NCBI GenBank assembly: GCA_964636685.1
Contig: CAZWUK010000049.1
Span: 1 to 16,532 of the forward strand
Source of the DNA: CAZWUK01 sp964636685
GTDB lineage: Bacteria > Bacillota > Clostridia > Christensenellales > CAG-138
DNA length: 16,532 nt
Direction: 5' to 3'
Shown here in pieces: positions 8,742 to 16,206 of this stretch. The position numbers and the translations under genes were made by a program. The notes beneath the pieces were generated by a model. That model saw only the letters and a list, made by a program, of their open reading frames with translations. It was not told the origin of the DNA and searched no databases. Each line of letters opens with the position of its first letter. The stretch's first letter is position 1.

Positions 8742-8758
8742 GTTTAACGAATAGTTAT
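8721..8758. repeat. Perfect 17-bp inverted repeat with 4-bp centre
   Basis: The left arm ATAACTATTCGTTAAAC (8721-8737) and the right arm GTTTAACGAATAGTTAT (8742-8758) are exact reverse complements around ACAA. It lies 45 bp past the HtrA stop and 55 bp before the recombinase ATG. Neither strand has a following T tract, so it is not a standard Rho-independent terminator. It could be an operator for the recombinase promoter, a recombination site, or a weak end to the htrA transcript. The central AAAC-N4-GTTT has the spacing of a LexA box but lacks its outer CG pairs. Confidence 0.9.
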
Positions 8759-8803
8759 AGGCAAAATATTGTGGATCAGCCGTTTTCGACCGATCCACAG
8801 CGT

Positions 8804-10180
8804 TTAGTTGATACCCATCTCAGGCGTTGGTGTCGGTTCTATTTCCGGCGTTGGAGTTGCATCCAAGACTCCAAAGTCCATTTGGCTTTTATCCGCTATT
8901 ATAATTGTTAAATCCAGATAAGAACCTGCACGGAAAACACGAACGTTCAAGCTATCGCCAATCGTTAAGCCTTGAATAATCGCAACCAGTTGATCTTGCT
9001 CGGTAATCTTAATTCCATTTGCTTCGACAATAACGTCGTTTGCTTTTACGCCGCCTAAATCTGCCGGTCCTTTTTCGATCACGCCTTGCACCCATGCACC
9101 GATTGGCAGTTCTTTTGCTTCAGCAATCGCATCCGTTACGGTTGTGACCGTTATGCCGATACCGGGTCGCGTAACGGTGCCTTCCGTAATCAACGCCTGC
9201 ATGATTGTTTTTACCTTATTGATTGGCAAAGCAAATCCAATACCTTCGGCACTAATAGCATTTCCATAAGCGTCATATCCGGCGGTCACGGATTTTGCGC
9301 TGTTCATCCCGATAACTTCGCCATTCAAATTCAGCAGAGGGCCACCGCTGTTCCCAAAATTGATCGCAGCATCCGTCTGGATATAGGTATTTGTATAATT
9401 GTCAATGGTAATCTCTCTGGATTTTGCGCTGATGATACCGAATGTCAATGTATTTGACAGCTTGGTGGAATCGAGCGGATTTCCAATGGCAAGTACATAT
9501 TCTCCGACACGGATGGAATCAGAATCACCCAGCGCAACCGGCGTCAGCGAATCTGCGCTAATACGCAGAACCGCAATATCAGTTTCTTTGTCAACACCGA
9601 TAATTTCCGCGTCAATCTCCGTTCTATCAGCAAGTAAAACGGTCACATATGCCGCACCCTCAACAACATGTGCATTTGTTAAAACATAGCCGCTGCTCGA
9701 CACAATAAAGCCGCTTCCGCTCGCGTATACATCGGTAATCGTTCGTCCGAAATAGGATACTTCCTGATAATTGAGCACGCCAATAACTGCGCTGGATACA
9801 GCGTCATAGATATCGGGAATCGGATTCTCTGACAGTTCCAAACCGGGCGCAATTCCATCGAAATCGGGTAAATCATAATTGGTCGTTCTTGGCGTGGCTG
9901 TAATTTCGGGCAATACTGGTTGCCCGGAAGTCGTCAAATCCGGCAATGTTGTGGTCTGCGGTGTTGGCGCTGCCGTTGCATCGGGCGTCGGCGTTTCCAA
10001 AAACGCGCTGGCTTCTTTGTCTGCTGGGGCGGTACGCTGTGTCCAGACGGCAAGCCCGATCAGAGCAAGCAGTAGTATTACGATAAAAATGACAAAAAAC
10101 ACGAATGCACGGTTCCCACCGTTTCCGTTTTCTTTATCATGAAATTGCGAACCGTCATGATAGTAACGAAAATCATCCAT
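8804..10180 (-). CDS. Membrane-anchored HtrA/DegP-like serine protease with PDZ domain
   Basis: This 458-residue envelope protease would degrade or chaperone misfolded exported proteins. In order: a short cytoplasmic N-terminus, one membrane segment (about 25-46), a Pro/Thr-rich linker (about 61-100), the trypsin-like domain with the triad His171 (TNAHVVE), Asp201 (ETDIAVL) and Ser278 (GNSGGPL), one PDZ domain (about 337-430), and a short Thr-Pro repeat tail (ATPTPEIEPTPTPEMGIN). ATG 10180 has GGAGG with 8-nt spacing. A GTG at 10222 lies deep in the kinase gene and lacks such a site. The start overlaps the kinase stop by 8 nt, so it is cotranscribed and probably coupled. The pairing with a two-component system resembles CssRS and HtrA, but orthology cannot be judged here. 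Confidence 0.95.
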   Translation of the reverse strand: MDDFRYYHDGSQFHDKENGNGGNRAFVFFVIFIVILLLALIGLAVWTQRTAPADKEASAFLETPTPDATAAPTPQTTTLPDLTTSGQPVLPEITATPRTTNYDLPDFDGIAPGLELSENPIPDIYDAVSSAVIGVLNYQEVSYFGRTITDVYASGSGFIVSSSGYVLTNAHVVEGAAYVTVLLADRTEIDAEIIGVDKETDIAVLRISADSLTPVALGDSDSIRVGEYVLAIGNPLDSTKLSNTLTFGIISAKSREITIDNYTNTYIQTDAAINFGNSGGPLLNLNGEVIGMNSAKSVTAGYDAYGNAISAEGIGFALPINKVKTIMQALITEGTVTRPGIGITVTTVTDAIAEAKELPIGAWVQGVIEKGPADLGGVKANDVIVEANGIKITEQDQLVAIIQGLTIGDSLNVRVFRAGSYLDLTIIIADKSQMDFGVLDATPTPEIEPTPTPEMGIN

Positions 10181-11651
10181 TCCTTTTTCCTCCGTCTTGT
10201 TGTCGTTTTGGTGAAGGTGCACGTTTTAAGGTAAAAGTAAAAGTGCTCCCCTTCCCCTTTGAACTTTTCAAAGTAATGGTCTGTCCATGCTGATCGATAA
10301 TTCGTTTCACAATGGAAAGACCCAGCCCTGTGCCGCTTTGCTTGGTCGGTGTATGTGCCTTTTCGACCTTATAAAATCGATCGAACACGTGTGGCACATC
10401 TTCTTCCGGTATCCCCTGTCCGCTGTCTTGCACACTCACGTAGACTTTGCGCTGCATCGAATAGGTTGCGATGCGTAGCTTTCTACGATCTGGCGAATAC
10501 TTGAGCGCATTATCCGTGAGGTTGCGCAGAACTTGAGAAATCTGCGCATTATCGGCTTCGACATAATATTGATCCTGTGCAAATTTCACTTCAACATCCA
10601 TATGCTTTTCGTAAATTCTCGCCTCAAATGTAATCAGCGTTCTGCGAATCAACTCATTGACGTCAAAGACCTCAAGCTTAAGCGGGATTTTTCCAGACTC
10701 GATTCGCGCAAGATCCAGAAGATCATTTACCATCACAGTCATACGTCTGGTTTCGGATAATACGATATCGATATATTTATCGTGATCTTCCGTTCCAATG
10801 GTGCCATCCTGCATTGCTTCCAAAAAACCGCGCATAGAAGTTAGTGGGGAGCGCAGTTCATGGCTGATGTTATTCACGAAGCTGCGTCTTGTGGCTTCAA
10901 GATCCTTCAGCTGATCGGCCATGGCGTTAAAGCTTTCCGCCAGCTGCGCCGCTTCGTTTACATGGGACACGGGAATTCGCGCCGCAAAGTCGCCTTTGCT
11001 GTATCGCTGCACGATGCTGTTGATTTCAAGAAACGGCTGCACCGTTCGCGCAGTCATGTAGTATACCGCTAGAACTGCAAGAATCACCGCAATCAATGCA
11101 ACGAGAAACACTTCAAAATACATCGATCGTGTTGTTGTCGCAATATCACTGACGTCCGCATGTAGGTAGATTGCCGCAATTATATTGTCTCCGTTTTTAA
11201 CGGACTTGGATGCGGAATATATAGGAAAATCCGTCCTTGTCCCGAAAAAATCGGTTCTGACTCCGTTTGTATCCGACGATCCGCTTAAGATTCTCTGCCG
11301 TTGCTGACCGGAAAATATAATTGCAGAAAGTGGAGCCCAACGCACGTCGCCAGAAAACTGTAATGTCGTCCCGTCCGCCGAATAAATCTGGATCAACGCG
11401 TTATTTTGTCGTGCGATAACGCGCATCTCCGCCTCGGAATCGACGCGTGATTCCGGCTGTTGATAATCACCGGTGTATAACAATGCAACCGCCGCTACCT
11501 CTCTGCTTAACTGCTCCTTCTTAAGACGAACAGTCTGTGCATGCAGCAACGCGGCAACGGAGCATCCCGTTAGCGCAATCAACGCTAAGACAATTCCAAG
11601 ATAAACCGCCAACATTCTGGCGAAAAGCGTACCGAAAAAATCTCTGTGCAT
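10173..11651 (-). CDS. Sensor histidine kinase (two TM, HAMP, HisKA, HATPase_c)
   Basis: This 492-residue transmembrane kinase has TM1 (about 13-37), an extracytoplasmic sensor region (about 38-176) without a recognised motif, TM2 (about 178-200), HAMP (about 200-253), a HisKA helix with phospho-acceptor His264 in NISHELRSPL, and a complete ATPase domain: N box NLTDNALKYS (377-386), G1 DSGQGIPEED, F box FDRFYK and G2 GTGLGLSIV. There is no PAS domain, unlike WalK. It follows the response regulator by 6 nt and overlaps the HtrA start by 8 nt. The ATG at 11651 has no clear Shine-Dalgarno, so coupling to the regulator is likely. Autophosphorylation and transfer to Asp54 of its neighbour are inferred from the arrangement. 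The signal is unknown; the HtrA partner suggests envelope protein stress. Confidence 0.95.
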   Translation of the reverse strand: MHRDFFGTLFARMLAVYLGIVLALIALTGCSVAALLHAQTVRLKKEQLSREVAAVALLYTGDYQQPESRVDSEAEMRVIARQNNALIQIYSADGTTLQFSGDVRWAPLSAIIFSGQQRQRILSGSSDTNGVRTDFFGTRTDFPIYSASKSVKNGDNIIAAIYLHADVSDIATTTRSMYFEVFLVALIAVILAVLAVYYMTARTVQPFLEINSIVQRYSKGDFAARIPVSHVNEAAQLAESFNAMADQLKDLEATRRSFVNNISHELRSPLTSMRGFLEAMQDGTIGTEDHDKYIDIVLSETRRMTVMVNDLLDLARIESGKIPLKLEVFDVNELIRRTLITFEARIYEKHMDVEVKFAQDQYYVEADNAQISQVLRNLTDNALKYSPDRRKLRIATYSMQRKVYVSVQDSGQGIPEEDVPHVFDRFYKVEKAHTPTKQSGTGLGLSIVKRIIDQHGQTITLKSSKGKGSTFTFTLKRAPSPKRQQDGGKRNG

Positions 11652-11657
11652 CCTACA

Positions 11658-12335
11658 TTATTGCTGCTCAAATTTGTATCCAACGCCCCAAACCGTTTTC
11701 AGTTGCCATTCGTGCGTTTCTCCGAGTTTTTCTCGAATTCGTTTTACATGAACGTCCACCGTTCGAGAGTCGCCGAAAAAATCAAACCCCCAAACCTGTT
11801 CCAACAGCTGCTCTCTGGTAAATACCTTTCCAGAATGGGCTGCGAGAAAATAAAGCAGTTCAATCTCCTTCGGCGGCATTTCCAACTGCCTTCCATCGAG
11901 AACGACTGAGTAATTCTCCAGCGAAACGCTCAATCCGGGAAGTAATATTGTCCGCTCCGGCTCCGCCGGCGCACTGCGGCGTAATACCGCTTTGATCCGT
12001 GCAATCAACTCCTTTGCATCAAATGGCTTTGCAATATAGTCGTCTGCACCGAGTTCAAGACCCTGAACCCGATCGCCGGTATCGCCCTTTGCGGTAAGCA
12101 TAATCACCGGCGTTTCACTTTCCATGCGGATGTCGTGAAGAATTGACCAACCATCTTTGCCCGGCAGCATAACATCCAAAACTACAAGGCAAGGGTGTAC
12201 TTCGTGAAATGCCGGGAGGGCCAGAGCGCCGCTGTCGCAAGTAACCACTGAGAATCCGGCTTTTCGCAGGTACATATCAATGATGGCTAAAATATTTCGA
12301 TCGTCGTCAATTACCAAAATGGTATTGTTATCCAT
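11658..12335 (-). CDS. OmpR/PhoB-family response regulator
   Basis: The 225-residue transcription factor has an N-terminal receiver domain (1-118) with the acidic pocket Asp10-Asp12 (IDDD), phospho-acceptor Asp54 in VVLDVMLPGKDG, the switch Thr81 and Lys103 (AKPF). Its C-terminal OmpR-type winged helix (about 128-223) includes KEIELLYFLAAHSGKVFTREQLLEQVWG, here cited by its first residues KEIELL, and the typical RTVDVHVKRIREKLG and GVGYKFE. ATG 12335 has GGAGGG about 5-6 nt upstream. It is the first gene of a three-gene operon with the kinase and HtrA. Its promoter lies in the 86-nt interval after mutS2 and contains an inverted repeat that may be its own operator. It is not obviously WalR; the precise subfamily is left open. 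Confidence 0.96.
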   Translation of the reverse strand: MDNNTILVIDDDRNILAIIDMYLRKAGFSVVTCDSGALALPAFHEVHPCLVVLDVMLPGKDGWSILHDIRMESETPVIMLTAKGDTGDRVQGLELGADDYIAKPFDAKELIARIKAVLRRSAPAEPERTILLPGLSVSLENYSVVLDGRQLEMPPKEIELLYFLAAHSGKVFTREQLLEQVWGFDFFGDSRTVDVHVKRIREKLGETHEWQLKTVWGVGYKFEQQ

Positions 12336-12380
12336 CGATACCCTCCGTAGGATGATACTATTTAGTATAGCATCTTACAT

Positions 12381-12418
12381 TTGGACATAGTATACCATGC
12401 GGCAAGGGGTTTGTCCAA
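12381..12418. repeat. Inverted repeat TTGGACA-N24-TGTCCAA over the operon promoter
   Basis: TTGGACA (12381-12387) and TGTCCAA (12412-12418) are perfect 7-bp inverted arms with centres 31 bp apart, close to three helical turns. One arm covers the -35 and the other the region around the transcription start. This is a plausible operator pair for a regulator, perhaps the encoded response regulator itself. Confidence 0.5.
12389..12417 (-). promoter_or_regulatory. Promoter of the response regulator-kinase-HtrA operon
   Basis: On the minus strand -35 TGGACA (12417-12412) is followed after 17 nt by TATACT (12394-12389), preceded by TGG to make an extended -10. Each hexamer differs from consensus at one position. 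The start would be near 12382 with a leader of about 47 nt. A second extended -10-like TGCTATACT lies nearer the gene (hexamer 12369-12364) but has no matching -35. Confidence 0.7.
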
Positions 12419-12421
12419 TTT

Positions 12422-14767
12422 CTACTTTAGCGTCACGACGGTAACGCCAGCGTCCCCTTCTCCATACGCGCCAATCCGAAAGGATTTTACACGTGGATGT
12501 TGTCTTAAATAGGCTTGTACGCCGGTGCGCAGTGCGCCTGTTCCTTTTCCGTGAATGACTGAAAACTCCTTGATGCCGGAGATCATGGCATCATCAATGA
12601 ATCGATCGATCTCGATTGTTGCCTCATCCACCATTTTGCCGCGGAGATCAAGCTCCATGCCGGAGCGTTCTTGCGAAATCTGGATTTTTGCGCTGCTTTT
12701 TTTGACACTTGTTGGCGCTTTGACCAAACGCAAATCTGTGATCGGGACAGTCAGCTTAATAATGCCAGCCTGCACGGCGACATCACCCTTCGCATCTGAT
12801 TTTTTGAGGACACTGGCTTCCTGCCCTAGGCTGAGCACATACACGCGATCACCTGCTTCAAGCGCTTTGGGAGCACAGCCTCCCTCATCCGCGCGCCGGA
12901 TGGACTCGTTGAATTTTTCCTCCTCTTTGCGCATGCCATCGCGTGATTTTTGGATTGCACGTTCTAATGTTTTTTGATCGATATCTTTCAAAGTGCGCAG
13001 CTGTGCGATTAATTGCTCCATCTCTCGTCTTGTTTCCTGTACAAGCCGCCGCGCATCCTCCTTCGCCTTTTGCCGCAGAACGCTCCTTTCGTCCTCCAGC
13101 TTCTGTCGTTCCACTTTCAAAGCGTTCTTAATTTTCTCCGCTTCAGAAACCATGGTCTGTGCCTCGGCGCGTTCTGTTTCCGCTGCTCGCCGTGCGTTTT
13201 CAGCACTGGAAATCACGTCCTCAAAAGCCAGATCCTGATGTTCAATGAACTTCCTGGCTTTTTCAATAACAGTTTCATCAAGACCGAGACGCTTTGAAAT
13301 CTCAAAAGCATTGGATTTCCCGGGGATTCCGATGAAAAGGCGATATGTCGGGCAAAGCTTATCAACGTCAAATTCCATGGAGGCGTTCTGCATCCCTTCA
13401 TGGGTCAGCGCAAATGCCTTGATTTCACTGTAATGTGTTGTGGCAACGGTCAAAGCACGCTTCTCAAACAGCGTTTCCAGAATGGCTTGCGCCAAAGCGG
13501 AACCTTCAACCGGGTCAGTCCCGGCGCCCAACTCGTCCAGTAATACCAAGGAGTCCTCGTTCGCCTGCTTTAAGATTTCAACATTATTCATCATATGGGA
13601 TGAAAAGGTTGAGAGCGATTGCTCAATCGATTGCTCGTCGCCTATGTCGGCGAATACTTCCGTGAAAACGGAAAGATTGCTGCCTTCGTCTGCCGGAATG
13701 AACATACCGCTCATGGCCATGAGCGTAAAGAGTCCCACCGTCTTCAAGGTTACAGTCTTTCCACCGGTGTTTGGCCCTGTGATAATTAATGTAGAATACG
13801 TATCTCCAAGCCAGACGTCTACCGGAACAACCTTTTCACGGTCAAGTAAAGGATGCCGTCCGCGCTTTATATTGATCGTGTGCATATGGTTCAGATTCGG
13901 ACAGTTGGCGTGCATATCTCTTGCCATAACAGCCTTTGCGAATATGACGTCTAAGGTTCCGAGAACCGTTAAACTCCCATACAGTTCATCAGCGTATGGG
14001 TCAATGAGCGCGGTAAGTCCTGCCAAAACACGTTCGATTTCCTTCTTTTCTTCCAAGAGCAGGCGTTTATAATCATTTCCGAGTTCAACGACAGCGGTAG
14101 GTTCAATGAATATTGTAGCACCGCTCCCGCTTTGATCGTGAATTAGTCCGGGCACTTGAGTACGGTATTCGGCTTTTACCGGAAGCGCGTACCTGCCGTT
14201 GCGAACCGTAATAATCGGCTCTTGCAGATACTTTTGTATTGCAGGACTTTTGAGCATATTATTGAGTTTTTCACGGACTCGTTCGTTTGTAATGCGCATT
14301 TGCCGCCGAATCCGTGAAAGCTCGACAGACGCGTTATCTGATATCTCATCTTCCGATAGAATACATCTTGCAATCTCTTCTTCAATACTACGATGTGATG
14401 ACAACTGATTTGCCATGATGCAGAGCAGTCCATCCGCATCACCGTTTTGTAAAACGTCGCGCGCACTGCGCGACGCTCGTAAACATTGCGCAATTGCAAG
14501 CAATTCACCGGCATGCAGCGCAAGCGCAGCATGTGTCCTGCGCAGCGAATTCCGTGTATCCGGGAAACCCTCAATTGGCGTTTTCCCCGTCCGTCGATAT
14601 ACGGCATCCGCTTCTAAGGTTTGCTTCAGCAGAGCGCTTGCCTGCTCAAAAGAAGAAGCCGGACGCAAGGCTTGAGAAATCTCATATCCAATTTCGGAAG
14701 CCAAGTGCTCTTGCAGCAAGCGAACGATTTTATCATATTCCAATGTATAGAGTACTTTATTATTCAT
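12422..14767 (-). CDS. mutS2: Endonuclease/ATPase MutS2 with Smr domain
   Basis: MutS2 is a MutS paralogue without the mismatch-recognition domains. It limits homologous recombination in some bacteria and, in Bacillus, splits collided ribosomes. The 781-residue product, the same size as Bacillus MutS2, has a core and clamp (about 1-300), ATPase Walker A GPNTGGKT (331-338), Walker B LVLLDE (407-412) with GAGTDPVEG, and THYSE. A long charged coiled coil (about 515-625) is followed by a KOW-like region (about 635-680) and a C-terminal Smr nuclease domain with LDLRG (706-710) and HGKGTG (739-744). ATG 14767 has GGAGGG just 3-4 nt upstream. A TTG further up (14809) would lie inside the terminator and is rejected. 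A terminator ends only 26 nt upstream, leaving no room for a promoter of its own. Confidence 0.97.
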   Translation of the reverse strand: MNNKVLYTLEYDKIVRLLQEHLASEIGYEISQALRPASSFEQASALLKQTLEADAVYRRTGKTPIEGFPDTRNSLRRTHAALALHAGELLAIAQCLRASRSARDVLQNGDADGLLCIMANQLSSHRSIEEEIARCILSEDEISDNASVELSRIRRQMRITNERVREKLNNMLKSPAIQKYLQEPIITVRNGRYALPVKAEYRTQVPGLIHDQSGSGATIFIEPTAVVELGNDYKRLLLEEKKEIERVLAGLTALIDPYADELYGSLTVLGTLDVIFAKAVMARDMHANCPNLNHMHTINIKRGRHPLLDREKVVPVDVWLGDTYSTLIITGPNTGGKTVTLKTVGLFTLMAMSGMFIPADEGSNLSVFTEVFADIGDEQSIEQSLSTFSSHMMNNVEILKQANEDSLVLLDELGAGTDPVEGSALAQAILETLFEKRALTVATTHYSEIKAFALTHEGMQNASMEFDVDKLCPTYRLFIGIPGKSNAFEISKRLGLDETVIEKARKFIEHQDLAFEDVISSAENARRAAETERAEAQTMVSEAEKIKNALKVERQKLEDERSVLRQKAKEDARRLVQETRREMEQLIAQLRTLKDIDQKTLERAIQKSRDGMRKEEEKFNESIRRADEGGCAPKALEAGDRVYVLSLGQEASVLKKSDAKGDVAVQAGIIKLTVPITDLRLVKAPTSVKKSSAKIQISQERSGMELDLRGKMVDEATIEIDRFIDDAMISGIKEFSVIHGKGTGALRTGVQAYLRQHPRVKSFRIGAYGEGDAGVTVVTLK

Positions 14768-14793
14768 AGTCCCTCCAGATTGCTCAAAATCGT

Positions 14794-14823
14794 AAAAACC
14801 CCCGCCCAATGTATGGACGAGGG
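14794..14823 (-). terminator. Rho-independent terminator after the aminotransferase gene
   Basis: On the minus strand CCCTCGTCC (14823-14815) pairs with GGGCGGGGG (14807-14799) as nine base pairs including two G-U, around a 7-nt loop, and is followed directly by TTTTT (14798-14794). It lies 17 nt past the aminotransferase stop. Because mutS2 starts only 26 nt further on, it could act as an attenuator for mutS2. Confidence 0.85.
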
Positions 14824-14840
14824 CTGCGATTCTAAAGATA

Positions 14841-16019
14841 TTACAGCGCTTTCAGGAATTTACCGATTCTGTGGCATGCTTCGTCAATATCCTCCATTGA
14901 CGTTGCATAGCAACAGCGAATATGCCCCTCTCCCGCCGCTCCAAAGGAGTTGCCCGGAACGGTAACTACCTTTTGGCTCGCGAGAAGCCTATCACAAAAT
15001 TCCTCGCTGGACAGTCCCGTCGGTTCAATAGACGGGAAAATATAGAACGCCCCCTCGGGTTCATTGCAAGGTAAGCCAAGATCGTTAAAACGATCGATAA
15101 TTGCACGTCGGCGGCGTGCATATTCATCCATCATCACACGCATATCCGCAAAATCGGTTGCAAAGCCGTTCTCCAGAGCTTCGATGCCCGCCCATTGCGC
15201 GGGGGTCGGCGCACATAGCATCGTCAGCTGATGTACCTTGCGCATTGCGCCAACCAAGGGTTCCGGGCCAACCGCATAACCGAGCCGCCATCCCGTCATA
15301 GAGAAGGATTTGGAAAACCCATTCAAAATGATCGTTCGTTCCCGCATCCCGGGCATCGATGCAAGCGACTTATGCCCCGTTCCGTTAAAAGTAAGCTCCG
15401 CATAAATCTCGTCTGTAATAACGAGAATATCCGTATCACGAATTACCGCTGCAATTTCTTCAAGATCCTCTTCTTCCATTATAGCACCAGTTGGATTACT
15501 TGGAAATGCAAATAGTAACGCTTTTGTTTTTGGCGTGATTGCTTTTTTCAATGCGTCGGCACGCAGGCGAAACCGGTCCCGACTTGCCGTTTCAACGGAA
15601 ACAGCTTTTCCGCCGGCAAGCTGAACTGCAGGAATGTATGAAACATAACTCGGTTCATGAATGATGACCTCGTCACCGGGGTTCACGATCGCACGCATTG
15701 CCAGATCGATTCCCTGACTTGCGCCTACGGTGATAAGTACATTGTCAATTGACGGATAGCCGGTTATTCCATAGCGATATTCCAAAAATTTTAAGATCAG
15801 TTCACGCAGACGCGGTTCGCCCGAATTGGAAGTATAGGCGACACGACCATTGGTGAGCTTCTGTCTTACAGCACGGCGAATCGGCTCCGGCGTTGGAAAA
15901 TCCGGTTCTCCCACGCCGAGACTGATATAGTTTTCATCAAGAAAATCAAAGTACTTTCGAATGCCCGAAGGCGGAATATCCTGCACACATTTTGAAATAT
16001 AATTATCATAATCTATCAT
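14841..16019 (-). CDS. PLP-dependent class I/II aminotransferase
   Basis: The 392-residue fold-type I aminotransferase resembles the PatA/aspartate-aminotransferase-like group. Visible signatures are SLGVGEPDFPTPE near 33-45, YTSNSGEPRLRE, the cofactor-phosphate region TVGASQGID (98-105), FPSNPTGA with Asn175, TDEIYAEL with Asp203 and Tyr206, the Schiff-base lysine Lys237 in NGFSKSFSMTGWRLGY, and a late IRCCYAT arginine expected to bind the substrate carboxylate. The exact amino acid substrate cannot be read from sequence. ATG 16019 has AGGG 5 nt upstream. An in-frame extension to 16085 is rejected because it would contain the promoter (16053-16081). The gene has its own promoter and terminator, so it is probably monocistronic, with possible read-through into mutS2. 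Confidence 0.95.
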   Translation of the reverse strand: MIDYDNYISKCVQDIPPSGIRKYFDFLDENYISLGVGEPDFPTPEPIRRAVRQKLTNGRVAYTSNSGEPRLRELILKFLEYRYGITGYPSIDNVLITVGASQGIDLAMRAIVNPGDEVIIHEPSYVSYIPAVQLAGGKAVSVETASRDRFRLRADALKKAITPKTKALLFAFPSNPTGAIMEEEDLEEIAAVIRDTDILVITDEIYAELTFNGTGHKSLASMPGMRERTIILNGFSKSFSMTGWRLGYAVGPEPLVGAMRKVHQLTMLCAPTPAQWAGIEALENGFATDFADMRVMMDEYARRRRAIIDRFNDLGLPCNEPEGAFYIFPSIEPTGLSSEEFCDRLLASQKVVTVPGNSFGAAGEGHIRCCYATSMEDIDEACHRIGKFLKAL

Positions 16020-16052
16020 TGTTACCCTGATTCCTAAACGCGAATTTCGTTT

Positions 16053-16081
16053 ATTGTACCACGTGCATCTGTATTCGTCAA
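16053..16081 (-). promoter_or_regulatory. Promoter of the aminotransferase gene
   Basis: On the minus strand TTGACG (16081-16076) is followed after exactly 17 nt by TACAAT (16058-16053), preceded by TGG for an extended -10. Each hexamer has one mismatch. Transcription would start near 16046, giving a leader of about 27 nt with the AGGG site. Confidence 0.8.
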
Positions 16082-16107
16082 TCAAATTGCTAATAGAAAC
16101 TAATATA

Positions 16108-16141
16108 TTTTTGCAATGTCTGTGTCACAAGGTTGCAAAAA
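16108..16141. repeat. Inverted repeat TTTTTGCAA-N16-TTGCAAAAA with nested TGTG-T-CACA
   Basis: The arms 16108-16116 and 16133-16141 are exact reverse complements. Between them and nearly concentric lies TGTGTCACA (16121-16129). It is upstream of the aminotransferase -35 by 26 bp and past the SASP terminator, so an upstream regulator site is possible. No known operator was matched. Confidence 0.55.
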
Positions 16142-16152
16142 GCATATATAAT

Positions 16153-16189
16153 AAGGCGACAGGGCTCGATGGGTGTTACCTGTCGCCTT
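16153..16189 (-). terminator. Terminator-like hairpin after the SASP gene
   Basis: AAGGCGACAGG (16153-16163) and CCTGTCGCCTT (16179-16189) form a perfect 11-bp stem with a 15-nt loop. On the minus strand it starts 17 nt past the SASP stop and is followed by TTATTATATAT, a T-rich but interrupted tail. It most likely ends the SASP transcript. Confidence 0.72.
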
Positions 16190-16206
16190 TATCTGTCAGG
16201 TTCTTT

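Noticed and set aside
8733..8746. LexA box at the centre of the palindrome (AAAC-N4-GTTT)
   Set aside because: The spacing fits, but the outer CG pairs of the consensus are replaced by TA, and the symmetry extends far beyond a LexA site.
8721..8758. Palindrome as the Rho-independent terminator of htrA
   Set aside because: The stem is AT-rich and followed by GCTATACTAG, with no T run on either strand. A minor terminating effect cannot be excluded.
10181..10222. GTG start extending HtrA by 14 residues
   Set aside because: ATG 10180 has a strong GGAGG at proper spacing; the GTG has none.
11562..11573. Lipobox-like LTGC (residues 27-30) in the sensor kinase
   Set aside because: It lies in the middle of the first membrane helix, with hydrophobic SVAALL after the Cys, unlike a cleaved lipoprotein signal.
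13440..14072. 210-codon open frame on the plus strand inside mutS2
   Set aside because: It is fully antisense to conserved MutS2 ATPase sequence, is low-complexity Ser/Arg-rich and has no convincing ribosome-binding site.
14768..14809. N-terminal extension of MutS2 from a TTG start
   Set aside because: It would begin inside the terminator stem and upstream of the GGAGGG site that serves ATG 14767.
16020..16085. N-terminal extension of the aminotransferase
   Set aside because: The extended codons contain the TTGACG-N17-TACAAT promoter, and ATG 16019 has its own ribosome-binding site.
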